A stretch of DNA of 64,000 nt, from positions 124,001 to 188,000 of the forward strand of contig WTXG01000001.1 in NCBI GenBank assembly GCA_022496185.1. Direction: 5' to 3'. Position 1 is the first letter of the stretch. Each line of letters starts with the position of its first letter. Positions 11,670 through 21,656 of this stretch are shown piece after piece. Source of the DNA: Multifurca ochricompacta (lineage: Eukaryota; Basidiomycota; Agaricomycetes; Russulales; Russulaceae). The translations under genes were made by a program, and so were the position numbers. The notes beneath the pieces are model-generated. The model saw only the letters and a program-made list of their open reading frames with translations. It made no database searches and had not been told where the DNA came from.

Positions 11670-12223
11670 TGTAAGGATGGCTCGGGCGTTGAGATATCAC
11701 CTCACCTCTCCCTGAATTAAGAGCGAGCACTTAAGATCTAGTTTCGTTTATCTTATCTTTATATCTTTATTGCATTCTGAATTCCTTCACTACCTCCCTG
11801 CCTCGCCAGGTTTTCACCTCTCCGTCCACACCTCTCCGCCTTTATTGCCTGGCTTCATCTCATTTGTCTCCTTTATAACCGAATTCACCTTCTTTCTGCT
11901 TCATAACCAGGTCTCTCTGCAAGTATATAAGGGTACATACAATGCTCGTCGTAGACCAGCCAGTGAGCCACCAGAAGCAGAAATCAAACGGCATTTCTCT
12001 CCCTCTTTATCTTTCTTTTGTGTGCTAAAGAACTTCTTGACGACATCGAGTGCAAAGTCAAACGGAACTAGCAAGCAGAAGATTTGCAACAGTTCAAGCA
12101 CGATACACTCTCCTTTGAAGTCTTAGATATCTCTGAGACTCCTTCATCGCTCTCTTCCACCTTTCTATCTCTCTCCTCTCGGGAACACTTTGCCTCGCAC
12201 TCACACGGTCTCGCGATCGTACA
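11670..12223 (+). mobile_element. solo LTR-like element, copy 2
   Basis: It starts TGTAAGGATGG and ends ATCGTACA, with the same TATATAA box (11924-11930) and long blocks nearly identical to copy 1. It differs by an extra stretch of about 90 bp at roughly 11996-12085, a small rearrangement near 11790-11830, and divergence of the last 25 bp. CTCAC lies just outside its left end, ACAC just outside its right end. Confidence 0.6.
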
Positions 12224-12443
12224 ACACTGTAGGTCATCTCGCCCTTTCTCTTCTCTCACTCAAGTCGCGTATCACGAACCATTACCCCTGCATTGCAAAC
12301 GTGATTATACGAGCATACATTGGTTGAAATTCAGCATGTTCCGCATACTACGTGCATTTATCGTACCATCCAACCCGACAACAATGCAAGCCCCCCGCGA
12401 ATACTCCGAAACCGAAATGCTCTTGACTTGACTTCGATCTCTT

Positions 12444-13886
12444 CTACCCGGTCTTACCCTTTCCACCCTTTCCACCCTTTCCATTTGCGGGAGGCTTTCC
12501 ATCGGCAGTGACGGAAAACTAAACGACAAGCCAAAGGCAAAGTTAAATTAGAAATAAGCGAATGTGCAAGGCAAAGAGAACCACTCACGTAGATCTGATC
12601 GTCAAGTGAGCCATGCTGAGCAACAGCAACCAGGACGGGCGTGTGGTTAGCCGAGGTATTAATGGAAGCAAGCCTGTAGGTGCCCTCAGGAAGGCCGCTC
12701 GTAAGAGTGACAGCCACGTTGCCGTCCTTGTCCGCGGGTGTATTGACACCCTTGAAAAACGCGAAGACGTTGGGGTCCAGGGGCTTGGTTGACGTAAACG
12801 AGTCCACCTTTTGGACGACAAAGTGGGTGTGGCCAACGATGTCACCTGCGCTGTTCACTGTCTGTGGCGCTGAGTAATAGTTCTCCTGAGCGTTGACGAA
12901 ATTTCCCGCCTGGATGTGCCGGATCGACATCTTGATATCAAATGCAGTGTTCGCCTTGACTGCACCAAAGTTCGGTGGGTTCACAAACTTCGACGAAGGC
13001 ATATTTGTCGTTGCAGCAATGACACCCAATGGCGCGGGGTTGCATGAACCCGTCTTAGTCTGCTTGCCATTTGTGATGGGCTTGCCAGCAATAGTCTTGC
13101 AGAAGTTGATGAAGTTGTTGCTGGATGTCAACGACGCCACCTGACCTTTAACGGGGGTACCTTGTCCATTGTTCTTGAAGCCGGTGGCGATTACCTTTGG
13201 ATCAAGGGCTGGAGAGATACCGTCAGCACATGGAGTAGGACCACCTGTGCATCACACTCACTTAGCGAGGTCTGCGGATTGTTGTTAGTGTTAGTGTTAT
13301 TGTTTTTGTTGTTTCCGGCTGCTCCACCCTTTCCAGCATTGTTCTTGGCTGGAGGACTCGACTGGAAGACCGAAGGTGAGCCACTCAAAAACCCAAGACA
13401 ATGAGCAACTAACCGTGGAGGTGGTGTTGGAAGACTTTGCGCTATTTGCGCCTGTTGCAGCGATGCGCCGATCGCGGTCGGCGGGTGTCAGGCAGCTAAC
13501 CGTAACGCCGGACCCGCCGATCACGGGAACAGCCGCACATCTAGAGTGAACGGCTGAGTGACACGGGATCGAGAAAGACGATGGGGACCGGGATGGCTCA
13601 CACTGTTGACGGTGCACAGCCAACGGATTGGAATTTTCCGCTAACACATTGAGCAAAGCCGCCATTCACGCAAGCTGTTTCACCAGATTTACATGGCGAG
13701 TTAGCGGTAAGCTTGCTGAACTTCTCACTGCGTAGATTGATTAGTTTTAAATGGCAGTCGGAGACGAACTCACTTCGTGGCGATAGCAGTCTGGCCATTC
13801 TTGAGGTCCTGATTAGATGCACGAGGCTGAGGAAAGGCAAAGGTCGAAGTGGCGAGCGCAAGTGAAAGCAGAGCAATGAGCTGCAT
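12444..13886 (-). CDS. secreted protein with CBM19-like chitin-binding module and a conserved basidiomycete domain
   Basis: The start MQLIALLSLALATSTFAFP is a signal peptide. Residues about 45-105 carry six regularly spaced cysteines (SPCKSGETACVNGGFAQC...GCAPSTVCAA...SCL), the CBM19 pattern known from chitinase C-termini. A Ser/Asn/Lys/Gly linker (NNKNNNTNTNNN) follows, then a conserved domain of roughly 220 residues (LTSSNNFINFCKTIAGKPI ... GHTHFVVQKVDS ... GTYRLASINTSANHTPVLVA ... DDQIYFSVT) seen in many basidiomycete secreted proteins, whose biochemical role I do not know. It ends in a Gly/Lys repeat (GKGGKGGKGKTG). Six exons join in frame; introns include one after IATK (near 13.73-13.77 kb), one splitting STV/CAA, and the last after DDQIY. 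Total about 378 residues. Its N-terminus and the FINFCKTIAGK...GSCNPAPLG segment are homologous to the KEP proteins on either side. Confidence 0.85.
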
Positions 13887-14904
13887 GACGAGAATTAAAG
13901 CGCTAGGAACTGTGATAACGCTAAGGATGACGATTAAGGCAGAGGTAACAGCGAGATGACACCAGGTCAACTAAGAAAAGAATGTGTTGTCAACAGCACC
14001 AGACTGTCCGAAAGCCTTAAGAAAATAAGGGATGTGAACAAGAACAATGAGGTACCGTCAGACACAAGAGGGTTATGTACACCTCTGGTCAGACCTCATT
14101 TATCCAAAGAGAACCGTGTGGTACCTTGCGGCATGGTTCCAGTGCCTCTCGAGTAAGCCGTAAGCGTGGTGCCAAGGCGATTTCGGAAAAGAAAACCAAT
14201 ATGCTTTGATGGGGCACCATACCATGCACGCAACGGAGACGAAGGCTACCCGAGGAGAACTCAGCCCAGAGGGCCCAGGAACCAGTCTTGAAGTGACGAC
14301 GAACCACGGTTGCCGGTGCGACTTTGGATACGTGCCAGCATAAGTTTCGATTTTATTGAAAGCCTCAGAAGGACGCCGTAGCTCATGGCGGGGGAGAAGG
14401 GGGTGTAAATACAAGTGAGCTTCCAAGTTACCTTTCAAACCGACATTCGGAGCATTGAACTCTGTGGAAGGTGGAAGACCTTGACCTTGACCTTGACAGT
14501 CAAGGTAGCGTTTTCGCCAGCCGCGGTAGCCGGCCATGACCGTTGGCGGTAATCATTTCACACCCATCCACACCCACAATATCATCAGAGATGTCTCACT
14601 AACTCCCGACATACCTTAATCGAGATGCGAGCGCGCGGTGCCATGCCATCAAGTACTACCGGTCCGGACAGCTCATAATCATGCATCATCTATAAGGTCC
14701 TGCTTGCCATCTAGCTCAATAGTCACAGAGAAAAGCTACCACGATATCCCCGCATTTCGCCTTAAGCCTTAGCTTAGAGCTTAGAGTGTGTCGTCGTGTG
14801 TGGGTGGGCAAGCGTGCACTAGTGGTTTTTACAACGACCTCGGATCACAGTCAAACACTGAACAGCTACGAATCGCAAATGAACGAACTGATCTCCCACT
14901 AACT
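13887..14904. other. spacer between CBM19 gene and HAD relic, no supported gene
   Basis: The first hundred bases are the CBM19 gene promoter. A minus-strand open frame (14100-14537, starting MAGYRGWRKRYLDC) contains (CAAGGT)n-like repeats, no domain and no splice logic, so it is not called. Near 14.9 kb the sequence turns into the HAD relic. Confidence 0.4.
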
Positions 14905-15498
14905 GCTAGGCCCTTTTTGACATGGACAGGTGAGCTGTCGTCGCAGTGCTGGGACGATGCTCAGATTTCTTATATCCTGGCACTCTGACATCCGCCAGCA
15001 CGCTCATCGATTCTACACCTGGGATGAGATACTAGCTGCCTGTGATCAATTTAGAGGAGAATGGGGTTTCTATGGTACCATCGCCTCACAGGAGGGCCCA
15101 ACCTGAAGACCAGTACACCCCCCATCTCTCTTTTCTTTCTTTTGTATTTCAAGGTGAGGGATGTTTTTTTTATTGCTCGTCACTATTCTGTTTGCAAAGT
15201 CGTCATTGTGCACTTTGGATCGAGTGCGGTCCAATGACGCTTCCCGGTGCGATAGCGTTGCTCAGCTCACTACTGATGCGGGGAATTCCTATCATTTGGC
15301 TTACACGTATGTAGTATAGTTCATCTATCCTTTACCCTTCAATTCCTTTCCTCTCCAAACCCCCCCCCTCAATCACAACCACATGCCAAAACGAGCCACG
15401 AATGTACATGCCGTTAAAGTAAAGAAGTCGCGCGTACGCATGTGTCGTTGCCCACTACGACCTATGTCAATGCAATCACCCGTGCCGTGAACTGCTGC
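14905..15498 (+). pseudogene. HAD phosphatase relic 2
   Basis: A match to the motif-I exon (CCCTTTTTGACATGGAC, D-x-D preserved) is followed by the second intron and a diverged TLIDST-like exon. About 100 bp further on is the middle-exon match (GCACTTTGGATCGAGTGCGG...), then the remnant of the exon encoding SVYTPKAL. Stops and deletions interrupt every frame. It runs tail-to-tail into KEP2. Confidence 0.75.
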
Positions 15499-15877
15499 TT
15501 AATCGCTCTCATGACGGCTGACGTCCCGGAGTGCCCGCCTGAGCTTGCCTCCAAATTTAAATTTTATTGGGAGCTTAGGGACGTTAGAGGCGGGCAGTAT
15601 ACCCAATGGCGCATGGTTGGAGGATCCAGAATTGATCTGTGGGCCGTTAGTGAGGGGACCCTTGAACCCGGCCACAATCTCAGAAAGAAAAGATCTGCTA
15701 ATGCTCTTGGAGCCGCCGGGATGTGCCCTTGCATCAAGGACTAGATATGTCATAAGCAGGATGAAGTAGGACAAGCTAGATGTCACGCTCACCAAGGCCG
15801 TTCTCGGGAGCACGACGTAGAGGAAGGGCAAAGGTTGAGGCGGCGAGAGCAATGGAGACTAGAGCAATGAACTTCAT
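15499..15877 (-). CDS. KEP2: single-cassette secreted KEP paralogue
   Basis: Exons 15793-15877 and 15499-15740 with a 52-nt intron at the same place as in KEP1, giving about 108 residues. The signal peptide is MKFIALVSIALAASTFALP. Unlike its paralogues it has LRRA directly after the signal peptide, so the mature part could be freed from a very short propeptide. One cassette follows (VLDARAHPGGSKSISRSFLSEI ... SGSSNHAPLGILPASN), then KLRRALRDVSRHESD. There are no cysteines. It probably yields one peptide of about 70 residues if the dibasic sites are used. It lies between a HAD relic (downstream, convergent) and a HAD 5' remnant (upstream). Confidence 0.8.
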
Positions 15878-16887
15878 GTTGAGAATGAATGGAAAGTGCT
15901 GACACCAGGTCGGTCGAATATGAAGGGATGTATTGGCAACAGCACCGGGCTGTCGAGAGCTCTAGAGAAACTAAGGAAATAAGAACGATGAAACGCAAGG
16001 GTTTTATATCACTTGTGGTGGTGCTATGTTGCTATGCTGCGTTGTCAGATGATCGTCTAAGATCAGAGCAAGTTATGATCTTGCCTTGGCAACGTTACTA
16101 ACGGTGAACAGCCAAGAGTTCCAAATCAACTAATTTAAGGGTCCTATACACCACCAATCAACTGTTAGTATAGTTATAGTTATTGGGTGGGAATGTCTCT
16201 GAATCAGTTGGTTATGACACCTTTGGATTATCTTATCACAATCAATAGATCGGGAGCCACCGGCTGTCCGGTCCGATGGTGTTAGATTAGATTAGATTAG
16301 TAGATGATCTCCCCATGTTGCACTCCGTATTCTGACAAGAAGCGGTTGCATCTTGCACGCATGCAAGCTGATACTGCACTGGGCCCATTGAGCTGTCAAT
16401 TATTCTAGATGTTTTATATCCATGCTTTAATGTAATTGGTGAATTTTGGTCCGCCAGAGTCCAGTTGGAGGTATGAGTCGCCTTGTGCAAGCCCCCCGAA
16501 TATAGTTTAGTTTGTACCTACAATTCCATTTATTGAGGGAGTTCATGTTCCAGTATGCCCTGTTCACACTACTTGCGCTCGCGGAAGCAAACACAACGCT
16601 CAAAGTCCCTCTATGGCTGGTAAAGTAGATTGTTGGGTGTTGTACTCATAAACTACACAAAAAGGTGTAGAGTAGCCCCAAGAATACACCTATTCATCGC
16701 TTTATTGCTCTAAGCTTCTTGCTCATGCTACCCTGCTCAACTTTGTCTTCTCTAGTAATACCATCTACTACCGTATACCGTACCGTATCCGTCAGCGATC
16801 CAGCGAGTAAAAAAACCGGACGGTTACAGGCCAGCCATACCCGCCTTATTACTGTCAAATAGACGACCGTTACCGTCAGACGGACGG
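15878..16887. other. KEP2 upstream region with HAD 5' remnant, then spacer
   Basis: From 15878 to about 16010 the sequence is nearly identical to the KEP3 upstream region and keeps the TATATAAAA-like box on the minus strand (near 16004-16011). At 16090-16175 it retains the HAD first-intron sequence, but the start codon region is lost. From 16180 to 16887 no gene is seen, only a (TTAGA)n run near 16.28 kb. Confidence 0.6.
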
Positions 16888-17304
16888 TGTGCAGCCCTAC
16901 TGAAGACCAGTATACCCCCCATCTCTCTTTTCTTTTTTTTTTGTATCTCAAGGTGAGGGATGTTCTTTTTATTGCTCGTCACTGTTCTGTTTGCAAAGTC
17001 GTCATTGTGCGCTTTGGATCGAGGGCGGTCCAATGACGCTTCCCGGTGCGATAGCATTGCTCAGCTCACTACTGATGCGGGGAATTTCTATCATTTGGCT
17101 TACACGTATGTAGCGTATGTAGTATAGTTCACCTATCCTTTACCCTTCAATTCCTTTCCTCTTCCAACCCTCCTCTCAATCACAACCACACGCCAAAACG
17201 AGCCACGAATGTATATGCCCTTAAAGCAAAGAAGTCGCGCGCACGCATGTGCCGTTGCCCACTACGACCTACGTCACTACAATCACTCGTGCATGTAGCG
17301 CTGC
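16888..17304 (+). pseudogene. HAD phosphatase relic 3, middle part
   Basis: It begins at the GAAGACCAGTATACCCCCC block shared with relics 1 and 2, then repeats the middle exon (CGCTTTGGATCGAGGGCGG...) and the SVYTPKAL-type exon, all with disrupted frames. It ends at the KEP3 stop. It is about 90 percent identical by eye to relic 2 over this span. Confidence 0.7.
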
Positions 17305-17866
17305 TTAATCGCTCTCATCACGGCTGACGTCCCGGAGTGCCCGCCTGAGCCTGCCTCCAAATTTTATCGACGGCCTATGGTTGGAGGAGGGCAGTGTACC
17401 AATCGGCGCAGGGTTGGAAGATCCAGTCTTGATGTGTGGGCCGGAGGTGAGGTCACCCTCTAACTTGCCCGCAATTGAAGAGAGAAAAGATCTGCCAATG
17501 TTCTCGGAGCCGCTAGGTTGTGCCCGCCTGGTCTTGCCTCCAGATTTTTTTGGCGGCTTGGAGGGGGGTTTAGCAACAGGCTGATGGTTGGAGGGCACAA
17601 AACCAATCGGCGCAGTGTTGGAGGATCCAGACTTGATCTGTTTGCCGGAGGTGAGGGAACCGAGCCCACCCTCAATCTCGGACAGAAAAGATTTGCCACC
17701 GCTCTTGGAGCCGCCGGGATGTGCCCTTGCATCAAGGTCTAGATATGTCATAAGCAGGATGAAGTAGAACAAGCTAGATGTCACACTCACCAAGGCCGTT
17801 CTCGGGCAGGGGAAGGGCGAAGGTTGAGGTGGCAAGAGCAATGGAAACTAGAGCAATGAACTTCAT
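17305..17866 (-). CDS. KEP3: two-cassette secreted KEP paralogue
   Basis: Exons 17791-17866 and 17305-17738 with the conserved 52-nt intron, giving about 169 residues. The signal peptide MKFIALVSIALATSTFALP equals that of KEP1. One A-type cassette (SFLSEIEGGLGSLTSGKQI ... SSNTAPIGFVPSN) ends in KTRRA, and one B-type cassette, identical to that of KEP1 over most of its length, ends in RLRRALRDVSRDESD. There are no cysteines. It is divergent from the intact HAD gene, with only 219 bp between the two start codons. By its A-B order it may be closest to the ancestral form of KEP1 before the extra A cassettes were added. Confidence 0.85.
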
Positions 17867-18085
17867 TATGAGAATGAATGGAAAGTGCTGACACCAGGTC
17901 GGTCGAATATGAAGGAATGTATTGGCAACAACACCAGGCTGTTGAGAGTTCTAAAGAAACTAAGGAAATGAGAACGATGAAATGCAAGGGTTTTATATCA
18001 CCTGTGGTGCATGGTGTCAGGAGCAGACCGGATCAGAGCAAGTGATACGCAAACACTGGTCTTGCCCTGGAAGGTTACTAACAAG
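17867..18085. promoter_or_regulatory. bidirectional promoter between KEP3 and HAD gene
   Basis: Only 219 bp separate the two ATGs. A TATA-like box for KEP3 lies at 17991-17998 (minus strand, ATATAAAA), about 125 bp before its start. The same spacer is present at KEP1 and, in part, at KEP2, so it was duplicated with the genes. Confidence 0.6.
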
Positions 18086-19147
18086 ATGCCCACAATCACA
18101 GTCGACGCGGTGAGTACAGAAGAGTTCCCAAAATCAACTAGTTTAAGGGTCGTATTTACCATTAATAATTGTTAGGTCCTCTTTGACATGGATGGGTGAG
18201 CTGTCGTCGCAATACTGCCAGAACGATACTTGACGTGACACGCCAGCACACTCATCGACTCTACACCCGGGGTATTGGCTGCCTGGGATCAGTTTGGAAG
18301 CAAATACGGTTTTGATGGTATCATTGCCGCAAATGAAGGCCATGGGAGGCGACTGGCTGACACGCTTGGCAAGTGGTGCAGATTGAAGACTGCAGAGGAA
18401 CTCTCAGTACGCCCCGTTTCCAATACCCTCCTCCCTGGAATGCTTTGGCTTTGTGCTTACTCGTCATCATCGTGTGCAAGGCCGCCATCGTGCGCTTCGA
18501 AGAAGCCGTCATCGAAGGCGGGCCAATCCCACTTCCTGGTGCGATAAACTTGCTCACTGAGATCGATGCGGGGAGCTCGCCTTCGGCGCACTTTGGATGG
18601 ACCATCGTAACCTCTGGCATGTCGTCGCACACACTCGCGCTTTTGGCACACGCATTCAACTAACTACTCTCCTCTAAACCCCCTCCCCCTCCCCCTCCGC
18701 CAATCACGATCATGCGCGCCACAATACGTATTCAAATTCAAATTCAGCCACGAGTGTATATACCCCTAAAGCGCTCGCGAGCACGGGCGTACCATTGCCC
18801 ACCGCGGGCTATGTCACTTCAGACGATGTCAAGCACGGCAAGCCACTGCCAGATCCATACCTTGCTGGCGCCGCTCGTGTTGGGGTGGATCCGAAGAACT
18901 GTACGTCCCATGACAGAGGGGAATTAAAATAAAAGATGAGTAAAGCACCCGGCTGACGGTGATCAACATGACAGGTCTCGTAGTGGAAGATGCACCATCG
19001 GGATTGTTTGCAGGACGCGCAGCTGGTGCGCGCACGCTCGCCGTGTGTACGTCGCACTCCCGTGATGCGATTATCGCATCCGGCGCGGCGCCCGATTATA
19101 TCGTAAACGATCTTACCAGGTGCGAGGCAGTTTTGCAGTTGCTGTGA
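18086..19147 (+). CDS. HAD-family phosphatase, glycerol-3-phosphatase/2-deoxyglucose-6-phosphatase type (intact copy)
   Basis: Spliced product of about 240 residues: MPTITVDAVLFDMDGTLIDST carries HAD motif I (DxDGT), VTSATSVYTPKAL motif II (T-S), and DDVKHGKPLPDPYL with CLVVEDAPSG motifs III and IV. The family removes phosphate from small sugars or glycerol phosphates in the cytosol. Introns: 18110-18175, 18196-18246, 18407-18480, 18617-18747 and 18901-18974. The fourth intron starts with GC (TCTG/GCATGT) and is 131 nt, unusually long for this window, but it restores VTSAT exactly. The stop is at 19145-19147. Truncated copies of this gene surround the KEP paralogues; this is the only copy in the window with all motifs. 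Confidence 0.85.
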
Positions 19148-19532
19148 TGGCCCATGAACTAGGCTGACGGGCTACTGATCAGGGTGTCGGCGAGATGGGT
19201 CGATGGCAAAGTCGTGGTCGGGATTGACGACTCCCTGTGACTAAGTTGCTAGTGCATGTGCACCATCTTGACTTCCTGTCAGGGGAAATGTGTATTCGAC
19301 ATCCCGCATGTTTGCTGGTAGAGGAGTTTAAGTAGAGAGAATACCAGGTGGCGTTGAGCGAGATTGAGTTGCCAGGCTTGGGCTACTTGTGAAAGTAAAC
19401 CTCCGTTCCGAGCTTTCGGCAAGTTCACTCTCAAAGCAGCATATGTACAGCTTTATTCTTGAATTCTTACTTAACCAGCAGGACTATGATAAAGGATGCA
19501 GCCCTTCTCTTGTCTTTTTTTTTTCTCTGTTT
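19148..19532. other. convergent spacer between HAD and p23 genes
   Basis: No gene seen. Contains a T-rich run near 19.52 kb just downstream of the p23 stop. Confidence 0.5.
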
Positions 19533-20342
19533 TCATTCGAGTCCAGGGGGGCCTGCATCGTCCGAATCCGACTCTGAGTCCGGGCCCCCTTGGGCTGCTG
19601 CACCGATGTCAGGCGGGCCTCCTAAACCACCAACGCCAGCTCCCCCACCCATAGAGGACATCATCTAGCATCCGAATCAATGTCTTGCTTCCGAGAGCGT
19701 TAAAGGCTAGTTTATGCGTACCTTTTCGAAGTCCATGCCCCCACTAAAATTATCACCGAGACCGCCAAGGGGATTTATGTCATCGTCCAAAGTCGTGCCG
19801 GTATGTTCCTGCTCGTCCTCATCGACCCACTTTGAAAAGTCTGTCTTGATGTACGCGTTTTTAACCTTGTCCTTCGTGAGGCGAGGCCAATATTCCAGTT
19901 CGGACTCCTTTTTACGAAGAACAAAGGATAAATAGCGCGACGTAAGCACTTTACGTGTTTCCTACAGGGGGGTTGAACTTCGGAACGTCAGATTGTGGGA
20001 TAGGATGTGTACTTCGGGTATGATCTCTTTGTAAAAATCGATGCTGAACTCGTAAGTGGTCGGCCCTCCTGCTCTAAACGCGATGGAAGTCGCCCGAGTG
20101 AGGAGGGGAAAAGCCTAAAGAGAGGAAAGGTGACATACCCAGCCTTTGCCTTGAAGGAAAGTTTTGTAGGTTGAAGGTCGTACTGAAGGGAGTCCTCGAT
20201 GATATCTGGAAGGTTGACGGTGACGAATAGAACATTCTAATCGAGACAAATGAGTAAGTTGAAGCTTTTATTATAAACTAACTTTTTCTTCGTCTAATTC
20301 TGAACTTCGCTGTGCCCAAAGGACTTCAGGGTGCTTTGACAT
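19533..20342 (-). CDS. SBA1: p23 Hsp90 co-chaperone (Sba1/Wos2 type)
   Basis: The N-terminus MSKHPEVLWAQRSSELDEEKN starts the CS/p23 fold. VLFVTVNLPDI, LSFKAKAG and YEFSIDFYKEIIPEET follow, then the p23 signature region LRKKESELEYWPRLTKDK and the conserved DFSKWVDEDEQE. The C-terminus is Gly/Met-rich (NPLGGLGDNFSGGMDFEKMMSSMGGGAG) and ends in an acidic tail, as in fungal p23. It stabilises the ATP-bound Hsp90-client complex in the cytosol. Four introns were placed: after DEEKN-1, after AKAG, after IPE, and before MMSSM. All are GT-AG and in frame, about 205 residues. Confidence 0.92.
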
Positions 20343-20706
20343 ATTTTCTTTTATCCTGCGATGCGATGAGATACGGATGTTGTTGTTGATTTGAGTGAGG
20401 TGAGGTGAGTAAGCGTTACGCGGGGGAGGCCGGCATTTACCGATGATTGCTTATGTGATATGCGACACCACCACTTTGTCTTGTCTTCCTCGACCTTCGA
20501 CCTCGACCTTGACAGAACACTCAACACTCAACATTCTCACTTGACCTTGAAGTAATGTGGTTAGTTCTTTCTACGGCGACAACGACGATGACGACATAAT
20601 CATACTCATATTGATGATTTTAAGGTGCACTCGTTGGTTTATCCCCCTTTTAATACTCCCTCTCCCATCCGCACCGCCCTATTTTCTCATCCTCTTCCTC
20701 ATCTCT
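20343..20706. promoter_or_regulatory. divergent promoter region between p23 and the unknown membrane/secreted protein
   Basis: No gene seen. Contains repeated ACCTTGAC/TCGACCTTCGACC motifs at 20490-20550 and AC/GA triplet repeats near 20.58 kb. Confidence 0.4.
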
Positions 20707-21407
20707 ATGATCATTCATGCACGACCATGGTATGTCATATTCCATCGTCGTTTCCCTAGCCTAACCTCATCCCTTGTAGCTTTTATTGTATTATACTCCT
20801 CACAGCCCTCTTCCTTTCTTCCTGCTACTGGCAGCCCATTCCGCTTACATCAGCCGTGTCCAGTTCTTGGGCTACAAACGCGACTTTTGCAACTACCCTC
20901 GCAGCGATACTCTCTTCCCCAATCGCCGCACCACTGCCGGCAGTTATACGCCTTGCGGATCGGTGCTGGTGCGATGTGTCCTCTTCTCGTCTGTTTGAGC
21001 CGTTTGACATTGCGCGTTGGGAACGTACTAGTGTCGAACAACTCAAAGAGGGGGTTGAGCGTGATGCCGCACGTGTAGAGCAATTCTTGTCAGGTGATGG
21101 GGAGCCAGGACTGCTGAATGAGCTTAATAACGATCCACTTGTCACCAATGGCACAGGGTCTACTACACCCCAATCCAATTCACTGTCCCGTACATCCGTC
21201 GTTTCAATACCCCAAGAACCATCACCTACCGAAACCGTCGTCGAACAGAGGCCGATACCTCAAATTCCTGCCGTGTCACCGTCGCCTTCATCTAATGGAC
21301 CCCCAGTTGTACCAAGTATGGACTTGCCCTGGTTACGGAGCAAATATGACCTTCGACCTTATGGATTTTCTATGATTCTTGACTTTAGTTGGTCACGAGA
21401 GGAGTAA
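20707..21407 (+). CDS. hypothetical protein with N-terminal hydrophobic segment
   Basis: Exons 20707-20729 and 20780-21407 with a 50-nt GT-AG intron. The N-terminus MIIHARPCFYCIILLTALFLSS is a signal peptide or anchor, and a second hydrophobic stretch (FATTLAAILSSPIAAPLPAV) follows. The middle has a short charged helix-like part (RTSVEQLKEGVERDAARVEQF), and the C-terminal half is Pro/Ser-rich (SPSPSSNGPPVVPS), ending SKYDLRPYGFSMILDFSWSREE. No domain was recognised. About 216 residues. An upstream in-frame start near 20.6 kb is possible. Role unknown. Confidence 0.5.
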
Positions 21408-21656
21408 GGAGTGTGTCGAGAGAGAGATACGTTACGTTGTAGGATAAAGACATGATTAACTTTGCATTCATTCATAATTTAAAAAGAAATTTTTGGCAAT
21501 AACAACGGGCCGAGAGCGTGACCGGGAGAGCGCGTTCCAACCAACCTAACTCCTGACCTGACTGACACTGACAAAGTCGACTCGGTCAACCCTGTCGACG
21601 ACATTCATTTTCTGACCGTGACCACGACAACCTCTATTTCATCTTCTGGGAGTAGC

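Noticed and set aside
9338..12223. Interpretation as a complete LTR retrotransposon
   Set aside because: No gag, protease, reverse transcriptase or integrase between the repeats, and the inner flanks carry target-site sequence of a HAD relic.
14100..14537. Minus-strand frame MAGYRGWRKRYLDC...
   Set aside because: No domain, repeat-derived text (QGQGQG), no splice sites conserved; too weak to call.
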